Assembly: GCF_020740795.1 (NCBI RefSeq)
Contig: NC_067283.1
Coordinates: 44,195,659 to 44,259,658 of the forward strand
DNA length: 64,000 nucleotides
Source of the DNA: Apus apus
Taxonomy: Eukaryota > Chordata > Aves > Apodiformes > Apodidae
Direction: 5' to 3'
In this document: in pieces, positions 36,462 to 50,199 of the stretch
How the letters are laid out: each line of letters opens with the position of its first letter
Position numbering within the stretch: the stretch's first letter is position 1
Notes under the pieces: model-generated
What the model saw: only the letters and a program-made list of their open reading frames with translations
Database searches by the model: none
Told to the model about the DNA's origin: nothing
Translations under genes and position numbers: made by a program

Positions 36462-39400
36462 GAGACAGCTCAGTAACCGGTGAGAAGCTGCAGCTGACTT
36501 GGAGTGACTGGCTGCCTTCAGAGAGGTTCAGTGCTAGGTGTCCTCTGAGGTTCTGCAGTCTTTTAAAAGGCTGAGTGGGATGTTTTGTTGTCCTTCTGTT
36601 TCTTTTAACTGATTTATGTCTCTTTTAAACTTGGGGACAGTATATGTGTAGCAAGTGCCGTGGAGAGTCCTGTTAGTATCTTTGGAAAATAATACTTTGA
36701 AGAGCAGCAGAAAGCAGCTTAGAGGGGAAAATATTTCCTGAGGGGCTTTGACAATTTAGGGTGATTGTGTTTGCAGCTCTGGATTGCTTAGAAAATCTCT
36801 CAATGTGCATGCTGCAGACCACCAGGTAGAAATGCAAAATGAGAAACTAAGCAACTGTATTTTCTACTGTAGTAGCACCCACAGGCTGGCCAATACAGTG
36901 CTTTGAAAAACAGCATATTGCAACTCATTGTTTGAGTAGTAGAAGAACAGTGAGAGTGAGCTGGGAGTAGAAATTCCATCCTAGCATGCAGTACATGGCT
37001 CAGTGCTGGCCACCTCACCCCAGCTATGAGACCAGAAAAAGCCTTCAAGCTCCTCTTGGGCCAAAACTTGGCTGCAAAGCCAACTGATGGCAAAATACAG
37101 TAGAAAAGACCACTTGGGAAGTTCCAGAAGATTGTTAACCAATGTGCCTTTGTAAGGAAATGCCTGCTCTTTGTACCACGCAGTCAGGTACAATCCTTGT
37201 GCTTGTGCTTTTTGAATACAAGGACAGCATCTGCCTCGAGCAGGCCTGACCATCTCAAAACACTTGAAGAGGAGCAAAGCACAGACAAGACCCACCCCCC
37301 ACCATGTGCTGCAGCTCAGCAGGCAGAGCAGCAGTGTCTGAGGAAAACATATTTTCTTCCTTCAGTAAAAAGCCCATTGCATTAGAAGCAGCAGGATGAA
37401 TTCTGCTGTAGTTCCATTTTAAACTAATTTCTGTGTTGGGTTACACACAAGATAATTTTAAAGCAAGATTTTTCATTCCCAGCCTGCAAAAGATTCCATT
37501 TTCCAGCTGCTGGAAAACATCATGAGCTGATCCTGTAATGAACTCTCATGTAGGAATTGCCTCATTACCATTAAATGTTGCTAGCTCTTAGTTTGTGTTC
37601 TGCTTCATAAATTCAAAAAAGCAGCTCAATGTATTTAGGAGCTATTTCCCTGCTTTAAAAGGAACCAGAGCCTATTCCAGGACCCAAGCCAGATCCCTTA
37701 CAGTTTAAATGAAGACAGATTGCCATGAGTTTATTTCAAAAGATGAAGAAAAAAGTTTTTGCAGAGCAATTTCTTTTTTCTTTTGAAGAACTTGTGCTGT
37801 TTCTGGTTTTGATGAACAGTGAATAAGCTCAGCAAAATGACACTATTGTATGTGCCCACTAGCCAAGTATTAACATCATAATCAATTTTTTTCTCTTGGC
37901 AGAAGGCAACAAAGGGCTGGAATCCATTCTCCCTGATTCTACAGACCAACTCCATAGGGTTCAATTCACTCCAAACCAAGGTAGAGCTGCTTTGGAGAGA
38001 CTAATAATGAGATCTGGAGGATTTCTCCTTTTCATTGTTATTTTTAATATAGTTCAGGTCAACGTTGACCACTTTAGGTCAGCTCTCAGTTACCTGACTT
38101 CTGCAAAACCATTAAAATCATAATGGGTGTTTATGGCAACTTTTCATTTTACTGGTAGCCTCAAGTACCAAATAGAAAAAAGAGGCAATATTCTTTTGCT
38201 ATCTAGAAAGGAATAGGCAGACCAGCATGACAAATTTGTACTGCTATTCATGTTGCATATGCCCCTAAGAAATAGAATGGAATTTGCTACAGGCTGCAAA
38301 AGTACTTCACAAAAATGAATTCCCAAGGAGAACATCAGTTTTGAAATGTATACCTTCCAAACATCTGGAAAATCATCCTGGGCAACACGGTATGTTGGAT
38401 CTTAGCTGACCGTGTTACATACATGTAGAATTTAATTTACAAATCTTTCCCAAAGGAGCTGGAGAACGGAAAAAAACCCTATTGTATGTTTGGGCATTTG
38501 TCATTTTGCGTTAAAAACTGGCTGCTTCCAGCATGTCCAGGCAGATTTGAACAGATAAAAGGGTTAACTAAACAATGATTGTATATGTACATAAATTAAG
38601 ACATGAGAGCTCCCAGTAGTTTATCTATGAAAATGCTGCTGTGATTTTGACTTTGAGAAAGGAAGTGTCTTAGAAGGATCAGAAGACAGTATCCCATGGC
38701 AAACAACCAAAACTGGATGCGTTCAAAGATGCAAGAGGATATGTATCCAGTCTGTTCAAGAGGGAGCATGCAGCTGTGTCCTAATAAAAAGCAGTAATTT
38801 AATTTATTTGATCTCCTAGGGCTATTTCCTTAATCATCTATGCAAGAGAGCATTTTTTAATGCTGTGACTTCTTTTTTTTGGTAATGTTTTTTCAAAACA
38901 AGGTCAAGAACCCTTTCTTTTCCAGTGGAGCCCTGACATTTGGCTATTAGTGTGTTCATTACATAGGATCCCTCTTGGCATAGGGTACTGCTCCTGGAAA
39001 CTGCGAAGCAGCTGGGACAGCAGACGAGTCTGGAAGGCCATGGCTGGACCTGAACTACAGGTTTATCATGCGTATTGGGCAGGGAGGGAAAGTGCCAGGT
39101 CTGACTAGATTAGGAGAAGATTCTAATCTAGTTAACTCTTGCACCAGCAAACCATTGAACTCTCTACAGGGACTTCTTTTATTATCTGAACACAAAATGC
39201 AAGTTTTTCTTGTCAAGTCCTGACCAAAAGCATTGTACATACAGCACACTGAAATTCCAAGTGGAGGTATATAAAAAAATTAACCATTGTATCCTATTCA
39301 GCTATCCCTTGGTGTTCCCCCTCAGTTGAAAAAAAGTGGGTTTTTTTCCCACTTTTTCCTCAGAAAGCCTGTTAACAATTGTCATTTCTTATTGCAGGAA

Positions 39401-39999
39401 GGGCTGAAAAATTTGGCATCTGACCATCGTCACCTTATGGCATGTCGTACCTGAACAAAAACATACCCACACACTTCACAGAAGCAGAGTCATGGAAGGA
39501 ACAGTTGTAGCACTTTGACGTGCTATTTATGCTGTCAGTTCTCTTTCTGCAAATGTTTTTAAAGCAGGGATTTAAATTAATTACTCACATGAATCACTCT
39601 CAAACTAATCAGTGAATCAGTTCCAGATCTGGCAGCCAGTTGGTGTTGATACAAGATTTACTGCACGTGGACTCCCAGATTTTGTTTGTGCAGTATTTTA
39701 TTGCAAATATAAAAAGGCAAGTGCAGTTGTCAATTATGAATTAAATCAAACCAGGATAAACTGAAGAGCAGAACCCTCAACAACCTGAGACCATGGACAA
39801 AACTGCCCGTGAGTTGACATCCAGTACTTATTTGCTAGATCTTCTTGTAAATAATAAATCACCTTTTCTCTCCGCAAACAACGTGAACCATGTTCATCAC
39901 TTGAGATTCTTTACATTATTAACAGCTTGGCAGGCAGTGCAGAAACTCTGCTGAATAAAATATTCAGGAGATCCTATATAGTTTATATTAAGATTCTAT
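36462..39999. other. Intergenic sequence
   Basis: No gene recognised. It holds an exon-like segment at 37903-37980 and a perfect hairpin at 39331-39357, listed under findings. Confidence 0.65.
39331..39357. repeat. Perfect 10-bp hairpin with T7 loop
   Basis: AAAAAGTGGG at 39331-39340 pairs exactly with CCCACTTTTT at 39348-39357, separated by seven T. It may be only a local rearrangement. No RNA gene is called. Confidence 0.7.
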
Positions 40000-40341
40000 G
40001 ATCTTATCAATGCTTGTAAATACCGACAGGGTGGGTGCCAGGACAATTGGGCCAGACTCTTCTCAGTGGTTCCCAGCAACAGGACAAGGAGCAACGGGCA
40101 CAAACTGGAGCACAGAAACTTCCATCTAAACATGAGAAAAACTTCTTTATGTAGAGAGTGACAGAGCACTGGAACAGGCTCCCCAGAGAGGTTGTGCAGT
40201 CTCCTTCTCTGGAGATATTAAAAACCCACCTGGACACAATCCTGTGCCATCTGCTCTACATTAACCTTCTTTGGCAGTGGGGTTGGACTAGATGATCTCT
40301 AGAGGTCCCTTCCAATGCCTACCATTCTGTTATTCTGTGAT
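40000..40341 (+). mobile_element. CR1 LINE, 5'-truncated, with 3' terminus
   Basis: Starts ATCTTATCAATGCTTGTAAA. It passes through CAGACTCTTCTCAGTGG, CACAAACTGGAGCACAG and GGAACAGGCTCCCCAGAGAG, and ends GGTTGGACTAGATGATCTC, ACCATTCTGTTATTCTGTG. It is of a different subfamily from the copy at 31674. It encodes only the last part of the reverse-transcriptase ORF and 3' UTR. Confidence 0.93.
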
Positions 40342-40473
40342 CTTTTGTACATATGCCTTCCTGTTTCACTAGAAAGTTTCCATAATTTTGTACTAGACAG
40401 GAAAGTCATGCTTTTCTACTTCTTTGGGGCATTTCCATGTGGTAAGTATTCTGAAATATGATTTGAGTAATGA

Positions 40474-40741
40474 GAATCATAGAATGGTTTGGGTTGGAAA
40501 GGACCTTAAAGATCATCTAGTTCCAACCCCCCTGCATGGGTAGGGACACCTCCCACTAGACCAGGTTGCTCAAAGCCCCATTCAACTGTGCCTTTCAACA
40601 CTTCCAAGGATGAGGCACCCACAACTCCACTGGACAACCTGTGCCAGTGTCTAGCACCCTCATAATAAAAAATTGATTTCTTATGTCCAATCCAAATCTG
40701 CCCTCTTTTAAAGTCATTCCCCCTTGTCCTGTCACTACAGG
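40474..40741 (-). mobile_element. CR1 LINE, 3' portion, inverted relative to its neighbour
   Basis: Plus-strand AATCATAGAATGGTTTGGG and GACCTTAAAGATCATCTAG are the reverse complement of the CR1 3' end. The match extends to CCCCCTTGTCCTGTCACTAC. It faces the copy at 40000-40341 tail to tail across about 130 bp. Confidence 0.93.
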
Positions 40742-43700
40742 AAAGTAGGAATCTGTGTTTTCACTCAAGTAATGCCTTCAGTTTACTGTGTACTTTAGAA
40801 AATAAGGTATTTTCATCAGTGCTCTCACACTTTGACAGCTTTTGGAGCTGGTGTGCCAAGGTGTAAATTTATTTTCAGGAGCAGTCTGGCTCAGCAGGGG
40901 TCCTAAAAGAAGCCATAGCAAAGCAAAGGAAGAAAGACTCAGAACAGAGCATACAGTCAACTCCTAAGCAACTGAAGAGCTTGAGTACAAAATAATCCCA
41001 TTCCTCCTCTGAAGACAGTATCACACAGAAATTTGGCTTTGTAGCTAAAGCTGGTCACTTTCTAGCCTCAGCATGTATCAAAAAATATTTCTGTGATGTA
41101 GCCAACAATAACAGGCCGTTACTTGATGAAGCCACTGGTACCTTAAGAGCCTCACTCAGTGATGTAGAGCTGAACCTGTGTGTTTACTCCAAAAATGCCA
41201 AAAGACAGGATGTCCCTGTGTAGGAAGGAAATTCTGTATCGTCACTGAAAAAGTTTAGTGACCCAAAAAAGTAAAACGAAAAATCTACCACAAAAGAAGA
41301 AAAGAGCACTGAGGTTCAAGAAGCACCAAAAAAAAAGTCTTGATGATGTACTCTTTCTCCCTGTCCTTTTCATTATCTGAAATACACCTTCACAAATTAC
41401 AAAATTTGCTAGTAATGTGTTGGGTTTTTTCTGCACAAAACCCCTACTAACAGGTCTATTTTGTCATTTGTTGTCCTGGGCTGGCTAAGTGTGGGCAGAG
41501 CATGTAGCACAGCCCTGTGCTTTGAGAATGGAGAAGTGGGGGAATACAGAGGCTTGCTGGGGCAGGGAGAAAACTCAGCAGGAAAGGGTCTGTTTTCAGG
41601 CACAGACCTCCTGCCTTTTTCTTGGAGCTGTAACGAGCATGGGGAGAGTGGGACAATGACACAGGCAGGGTTTTATTGAAGTTTGTCCACTTAATCTTTG
41701 GCAATAACAGAAAAAACCTTCTCAGCTCACACTTTCAGTACAAGACCCAGGGTCCTGAGAGCCCTGGGGCAGACGTAGTTGTTTCAGAAAGAGGGGGACC
41801 ATCCTGTTCCCACACATCCTAGAAATCTCCACAGGAGCAGCCAGTTTTGGCTTTAGGTCTTGAAATTGCATGTGGGCTGCTGAAAGTGAAGCTACTCGTT
41901 AAATATTCATCAATTCCTTTCTAGAGGTAATTTATTCTTCTTCCTTTTGTTTATTTCTCCCGTAGACATCTCTTCCTCTGTTTTTGTGGCATGTCGATAA
42001 CCTGCAGGGATAAATGGAAGTTGGCTTGTGCCCTTGGATTGGTGGTGTATTGCTGGAAAAAAACAGCTGTCAAAGCTGCTAGGCATTTTTATTAATGATT
42101 TTGCCACTTTTCCCTTATCTATTTTGGACTTCTTTTCTCAGTTTTTAATTTCTTACTGATTTTCTTAATCTTCACATCCATATGTAGTCATTTAAGTTAA
42201 ACAAAACACGGATTTCTTCCACTAATTATTTGTAACGCTGATGTAAAACTGAAAAGGGAAAGTGGTCTGGTACACTAAGAAATGTATAATGTCTGTAATA
42301 TATTTTCTTCATTGCTCTAACCTGTACTCTTCAACATATAAGCTTTGTTTTTGTAATTGAAAGACCTGCAGGAAAGCCACACCTGCACATCTGATTAACT
42401 AAAGCTAAGTAAATCTGAACATTAATTAAGTAAGATCCTCTGAACTGGTCAGCAGCCAACTCAATTAAACAGCTATTCTGATCAGGAGAGACAAAACTGC
42501 TTCTGAAAGGACTTACCATGGCCTAAAGTACCCACCAAAGTCAAACTAAAGCAGTAAGGAGATTATTCACAGCATTTAATTTTTCTTTGGCTTTTATTGC
42601 CTTGTTATCACTGGAATCTCTGTTTGTAATAGAAGTGAAGTTTGGCATTTCAAGCTGATGTAAGAGCTTGCTAATACTTAACTCCCTGTGTTACTGAATG
42701 ACTATATCCCTGTTAAGCAGTTTCAGTGTCATTATGTATAATGGTGCTAAATTAGCAACCATGGAGATGTCCTGGTTAAGACTGGCCTGGTTAAAAGGTT
42801 TGTACTATACCAGCAATTGTGTACAAATAACATAGTTCTGACAAAAAAAAAATAAAATGCCTAAGCAATAGCTACAAGAAGGAGTTTGTAGTTGCTCTTC
42901 AGTACAGCAGGTAGGGAAGCGTGTCCACACTGGCATCTCCTGGGCAGGGAAGATTGCTTTTCTCAGCTAAGTCAGCAGAATGGTCGTGGTCCCAGGGCAC
43001 TGCTGTTTGACACAGGAGTTTCTCTAGAAGAGATGCGTGACCACTGCAGAGCAAGGCTTGGCAGAATCCTGATTTTCAGAGAGTTTGGCTCTCTTCCTGG
43101 GTGAAAATGAGCTGCAATGTTGGTCCTTCTCTGGCCTCCTCTGAGCACTGTGCACAAGGGCAGTTTGCCATACGAATTCTTCAAACAATTCTCTTAAGAA
43201 TTAGTGTTGGAAAAAGGCTTTTTCCTTTTTGGAGCTGTTATGCTTCACATCTAATTAGCCCATGGTGTCAAGTCTAGCATGATAATTCTCTAGGCCAGAC
43301 ATTTCTTATGAGTAGTAAGGAATAATTTTAAATTGTCATTAGGAAGTGCATGGTCTTGAAAATATAAATTGTTTTCACTTTATCAATAACTTCAGATAAT
43401 TGTGCAACAGTATTCCTTCCAATTTAGTGCTCATTTTCTTAGGATAAAATAAGCAGCTGACATCAGTACCCTATCATACGCTTGATTACCTGCACGCAGG
43501 AAGTGGCCAAAGAACAGTTTCAGATAACCAAGTAATTTGATGCTTAAAGGCATTTTCAATATAATTAATCAGAATCTGGGGACATTAACCTGTTTGCATA
43601 AGAAGGATTTTTGGTTAATTGAGGTGCAAAAGCTAAGGTTACACAGAATGCAGAGCAACCTTTAGTTCAGCCTTTAAGCCTTGCACTGAAGGGTGTTTCA

Positions 43701-46700
43701 GAGGATTATTTGAAAACATTGTTTTTTTGTCTCTAATAATTTTCCTCTTACCCATCCTTAATTACTAGCCATTTTATTAGTTTTCATCTCATGTCCAGTA
43801 AGCTGAACTGACAGAATGTTACCTTCCTTTTTATATAAAAGGAACAGTAGAAGTTGGTCTTTACCTGCATACAGATAATCTTTGCTTCCACTAGAGCTGA
43901 AGTGTGTTAAAGTATTAATTTATATTCATGTGCACATAACAAACAGATATGTGTTTTAAAAGTGTACTGGTACAATCTACCTTTCACAGCCTGCTTCAGT
44001 CAAAGCACCAGGACTGTGTTAGACAGGAAGGAAGAATGGATTCCAAAAGGAGGAATCTCCACTGATCATGCCCCCTTCCCACCCTCTAGACCTTCAAACC
44101 CAGATACCTGCAAGGAAAAAATTCACAGCTGATTTTGACAATTAAGCAAAAAGAGCAATGGCCTTTCTCAGGTAACCAGACAAGATGAGCTGTATTCTCT
44201 GCAGAGGAGGGGATTTGGTTTTATAGCACAATAATGCCTCCCAGGAGATGGCCATTGATGCTACTTTTACTGCATTGTTACAGGAGTAATATCACCAGAT
44301 AGCAAATTGCTTTTTCAGCAGCAGGACCTCCCTCCCACATACCACACCTTCATTTGAACTTCTTGGCAGCTCTTGCGCAGCAGCACGCGGATCCCCACAT
44401 TGGCCTGGCGTACCAGATGGGACATCTTGGCATGTGATTAAGACTAGAAGGCAGGTTTTGTAACATTTTGTTGCACATTTTCATGTGCTAGTAACAGGAG
44501 CACGTGGTCTCTAATTCAGCATTACTCCTACTCCCATGCCAAGCTTTTTCTGAACAGGCTTGGCCAGCTTTGCAACTTCAACAGTCATTTTTCTCTGATA
44601 CATATAGATAGGGACTAGAACAATACTGTCAAACCACCTTTCAGACCTTTTGAGTAAAGAAGGATCTGCAAATGTGAAAGGCTAGTATCATAATATCTGC
44701 TAATGCTATAGTGCCATACAGCACTAGTTCCTGGGTATTTGGTTTAACATCCTAGTATCACAAAATTTCTGTAGACTTTCAAGACATTTTTGAGTAAGGT
44801 CATTAAAATTGTCTCAGGAGCTAATGACTTTCAAGATTTCATTCTTCTATGTTTAATTTTTAATTATTCCTGGTTTAACCCTCTCTGAAAATGAGTTCTC
44901 TTTATCAGCAAAGAACATGGGTTACACGTTTTTATATTCTTATTTTCATTTTCTTAAGAAATTGTTGGATGAACGAATCACAGGAGCCACATTTTGACCA
45001 ACAGATTACTCAGTCAAATCAACCAACCACTAGATTGGTCCATGTATCACTCATGGAAGTTGTGTAATTTCCATTCCTGAAAGTCCTTGGTTACAGGGCA
45101 AACACTCTGAGGAATAACATATGCTTTAGGTTTTTTTACTTTTATTTTTATTTGTTTGTTAGCTTACATTTGGCTGTATATTTCACTAACATGATAGGGC
45201 TTTACATTGTTTGGTAAATGTGCCATCTAAGATCTGATAAGTCAGCACTGAAAAACAGCTGAGAAGAATTTGAGTAGGTATCTTTTACAGGTCCTTCATA
45301 GCCATTTGCTTTATAACTCTCTAATATGTAGGCATTTTCAAGCAGGTGTTCTCTGGCACCCAGCTTGCACCATTCACTCCAGAGTAGTAAGAGTGAGGAT
45401 AGGATGCAAGATCTCCCCCTGCAACCCTCTTTTACACACATTGTTAAATTACCAGGGCAAACAGAAACTGTTATCTGCAGCCCATTAATCCAAATTTCAT
45501 TCTTTCCATGACCTTTCTTGTAGAAGCTGTGTGTAATGTTGGTACAAGCAGCAAATTTTGAGGCAGGGGATTTGTCTATAAATTCTCATTTACTTCTACC
45601 TGTTTTATTTCTGATGAAAGGTCCTGATTGACAAAATGAAGTGTAATCTCTTTAAAGACCTGTGTAGATAGATATTTACAGCTAATACTTTATAAGGCTT
45701 TTGTGAACTCCAAGTCAGTGTGAATGTCAGCATGGGAAATATATTTAATCTTTCCACACAGCTGTTTTTATCAGCCTTCTCCTCAAGCATTAATAAACAG
45801 CTGATAAGGCTCTCAGGGGAACTTGCCATGATGCATACCGAAATTGCTTTGTCCAACCTGACTCTTCTGTTGCCTAGTGGAAGGTTAATTCTTTAAATGG
45901 GTCAGAGAGTTTGAGAAGACTTGGAAAAAGGTGGTGGTAATAGGTCTGACCTTAGCCCATCATCTCATGTGAAATGAGAAGACAACTCATTCCACTGGAA
46001 GTAAGACCACTTTTAAAATGCTGGACTGAAATTTGTGATTTGCTAATTCATATCAATAGTTCAGCTGCTCCAGATGGAAAGTCCAACTCACAACCTGGAG
46101 GGCTGCAGATGAAGGGAGGCCAAAGCACTTCCCACCCATCTGCAAGCTCTGAAGAGAGGCTTTAAGTGGAGTAACTTGGTACATGCTATTCTGGACTAAT
46201 ACTTTAAAAAGACTGGACTAAAATCCTTCTTTCTGTAAAATCAGTCAGGGTATTTTCATTATTTTCAGTACAATCAGAATTTCATGCTGAAGATGAAGGA
46301 ATGTCATTTCAGAGTGATCTCCCTGACAGTAGAGGCCATATACCCATGATTTACCTATTTTTCTAGTGCCCAGGAATTTCTGCTTTTCATTTTAGTCAAG
46401 ATTACTCTGTTGATAATATTTATTCATCACACATTGCTCTGTAGGATAGTCTTTGTTTTCTGTGTTTACCTGGCAGAAGTGACTCAGTGGGACAATTGTG
46501 CTACTGGGTAAATTATATTTAGGGTAAAATGTTTTAATTGTCCTTTGGCTGGAAAAGCATGTGAGTGTTGCTGATCGTTGTTCATTGTGGCCATTTTAGA
46601 ACTTAAAAGGTACTGAGGGAGTGCTTCAGTTCTGAAAATATATATGCTTTTGAATGAAAAAAGGATAGTATAGTAAGTGAACTTTTGTCTTAGTGTTCTG

Positions 46701-49700
46701 TGACTTGACATGGTATCACAAGAGTTTTCCTGTGATTTTATGGCCATGTTCTTAAGTGGCATCCTACAGTATCCCAGTATAAACCCTTAGAAGCTTGACA
46801 TGACTTTATTGGAGATATTCTGGATTCCCATCAAAGCAAATTCACTGGAATGTGTCCTCTGATACCTCCAGTTTCAACTTTCATGTTATTTTATAATTCA
46901 ATATAGTAGTTATACAAAGGAAATTTAATGTCAGCTGTAGAAACTAAAGCCTCTTATTTGCAGCCAAAAAGTAACATGTGCAGGGCTCTTGTAAAATGCC
47001 TGTTTTGCCTCCTAGTGTCCCTTCAGTTTTTGGTACACAGGATCACAGCTGAATCTAAGAATGGAGGTAAGGCTTAGTTTTCATGCTTTTTGCAGAAAAT
47101 GCATGTGGTAAACACTCCTCTTACGACTGTGCTTCGTCTTTGCTACCTGTATGTACTTGCTCACTACTGGACAAAATTCATGAGGTAATTTTGCAGAGGA
47201 TAGCAAGTGGCTGAAAGATGGAAGCAAGTACATCCTGTAATTTAATACTAGACATTTGGAGTAATTTGTTTAATAATACTCAATAGACACAACTTGCAAC
47301 TATATATTAGAACATCCTTAGAGCACTGCAGGTTTTTTTAATATCCCTGCTAGTCAGTGTAACCATTTTGTAGTTACCAAGTAGTTATTTGTCATGAAGA
47401 TGGGGAGGCAATGTGAAGAAGAGAGTCCAGGTAGCAGATCTGGGAAGCAAAAAGGTCTATTCTGTCTGTGTCCTACACCATATGTAGGAAGTGCTGAATT
47501 AGCTCAGTTAGTAAAACGCTAATAGTTAAAAGTTAGAATCTAGGCTACTGGGCAGAAAATGTTTTTATGTATGTTTGGTCTATCATCAATATGCAATGAA
47601 TCAGTGGTGTCAAAATACTTCATAGAATACCAATGTTCACTTCATCATTGTGGCCACGATGAGACTGAGTGGGTACTGGAACTCAAAGAATCTCTTACCC
47701 ATGGGTGAGATTTGGCCTGTATTTCCAGCTGCTTGAGCTTCATGTCTTGTGAGAACTCCTTGCAAATGCATCAGATAAATTATGCATGAATACTCTACCT
47801 AAAACACAAAAATGGTTATAAAGACTACTTTCTGCTTCACTGAAAGGGCTTCTTTCTATCCCTGCAACCTTTTCCTATCTCACACAGCACATTTATTTCC
47901 ATTAATGGGCACTCTGTGCCCCCATTTAAACAAGGGAAGGAAATAACTCAGTACTGTTGAATAAAATTCTGATACAGTAAAAATAAATGCAGATGTTTCC
48001 TATATTCAGGCTTCCCAGGTGGTTAATTGACAGTTTAGGCAAATGTTGTTTTCTTGCACTGTTAATACTTTTTTGTTAAGTGTGTCATAATCCCTTTATT
48101 TACAGAATCTAGCATTGTGTTGACAGCAGGGAATAAGTACAGTATACTTTTTATAAAGTCAGTCTGAAGTTATTTAAAGTTATTTAAAGCAGAATCAAAG
48201 ACTTTGGAAGATGATAGGGACGTGGCTCCCATGAGGTGATAAGGGAAATTGCATTGAGACAGCAGAGCAGGAGGTGAGCTTCCTGCGCTCTGGAACGGAG
48301 AGATATGAGAAGCAAAAGGGAACAGTAGTAAATCCTGGGCAATGGCATCACATTATTTCATGGGATGCCCTGGCAAAACAAATGGAAGTAGAATAGTGTT
48401 GTGTCTTACACATGCACTGTAAGCATCTATAGGGTGATTGAGTGTGTGAAGATGGGCTTTAAATAGACAAAGGGGGGGAAGATGTGGTGAGATGCCCTCT
48501 TAACTCCAGTAGTGACACCGCTAAGTCCACTAGAAACCCTATCCTAAAATGATCTCCTGAAAGCATGAAATGCAACTCTTTATTCTCTGACCCAAAAATC
48601 ATAGCAGCTCAAGACCATTCAATAAGTTGCTAGTTTTGTGTATGGGAAACCCTTGAGGGGACTCTTGCAAGGAAAACCCTGAAATGGAGCCATGGGCAAA
48701 ATGGAGGCTTCCTTTTTCATCAGTGTTTTACAGGCAGCAGGGCACCACTGGCATCAGTTTCTTCATCAAATGGGGAAGTAGGTATCTTCTCTTACAAGGT
48801 AAAATGCTGCTGGAGAGCAGCAACAGTCTGAAGTTGCTTGGAGCAAGTCAAGAGAGGGCTCTGTGTGTGATGCCTTAAGCTGGGCCCTACGGCCCATACA
48901 CCCACTAGCTTTGGCAACTGCTTCTTCAACCAAATGCATGTAATGGCCAAAAAAAATTCAGGGCTGGGGCAAGTTTTCCTGCACTTCAAAAGGCAATGCA
49001 ACAAAGGCATTACAGCACAGTATCCTGATCCCCAGTGTGCACGTTCCCATTGCAGAAACATGGAAAGAAGTCCCTCCGTTTGATACCAGCAGTGGATGAT
49101 ACGATTCTGCTGACATGCTGATCTGTCCCAGTTCTGCAACATTACTTATCAAATGTTCTCCATAATCCAGAGTCCGCAAGCATTTCCTAGTTATATGCTG
49201 CACTGAACGACCCAAATACAGTATTCGTACACTAATTTTATTTTCTGACTGACAAGCTGTGCACTGTTTCTCTATCATGAAAACTTGATTGAGTCTGGAA
49301 ACAGCATATTCAGTGTACCTTGTTGATGGGAAGGGGGAGAAGGCCAAAAGAAGGCCTTCTCCATAGAAACCCAAGGTTACGGTGGCTATGCCGAGTCTTC
49401 CCTTGGTGATACATGGCACTGACATTGTGATTTCTTTGCTTGTTTAGTCTCTGGAGGTATCTCTGTGCAATACATTTTTTATTAACATGCCCTTTACTTT
49501 CCTTTTTAATCTGTTCAACATTTTGGCTGCCAGATTTTATAAAAAACAAACACATTGTATTGTTTCTTCCCAGGAGTCCTTTTACTAGTATCTCTAAGCC
49601 TGAAATTGTATAATTGCATGTGAATGCAGCAGTATTAAATCATTCACAGTAACAGATACTTCTATAGCTATAACAGATCAAGGTCCGCTCTCAGTTACCC

Positions 49701-50199
49701 CTAAGAATTCAGCAGTAATTTAGCTACACACATATATATATATATTTGCTTTTTAGAATAATTCATAAAGGAGTTTGCCAGAGAGGGGAAAGCTAAAAAG
49801 GGGAGCTCATTGCTACAGGGTGCTATGGGCACCATCAGTTTATATGGGTTATTGGGGAATAAGACAAATTCATGCAGAAAAAAATAATCTGGGCTGAAAC
49901 ACCTAAAGACACCACTTCTGGTCCAGGAAGTTCTTGACCTGCAGACTTCTGGAAGCTGAAGAAAGTACCCCAGGGAAGCAATGCTATGTGTCTGCTCTGC
50001 TCTTAGTTGGTTTTTCATACATCTCCTAGAAGCCATTGCAGGAAGCAGGTCTCAATGGACATGTACTTTGACTGGGTACAGCTGCTCTTATGAATCACTT
50101 CAGTCAAATGGTGGGACCTACAAAGAGAACCTCCAGAACTGTAACTTGTGATACAAGAACAGAACAATACTGCTTCTGTTTGGCAGAAATGGCTGAGAA
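40742..50199. other. Long intergenic stretch without recognised genes
   Basis: About 9.5 kb of AT-rich DNA. Frames are short and scattered. One degenerate tRNA-like fragment lies near 47499-47541, and a short tandem of AGTTATTTA near 48170-48187. No CR1 copy is recognised in this stretch. Confidence 0.6.
47499..47541 (+). other. Degenerate tRNA-like fragment (A-box and B-box similarity)
   Basis: TTAGCTCAGTTAGT resembles a tRNA D-arm/A box, and AGTTAGAATCT resembles the B box (GGTTCGAATCC) at a spacing about 12 nt too short. There is no acceptor stem pairing. It could be the eroded head of a tRNA-derived SINE or chance. Confidence 0.2.

Noticed and set aside
37731-37979. 82-codon minus-strand frame possibly a pseudogene piece
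   Set aside because: No family recognised. It overlaps the plus-strand exon-like segment and has a low-complexity tail.
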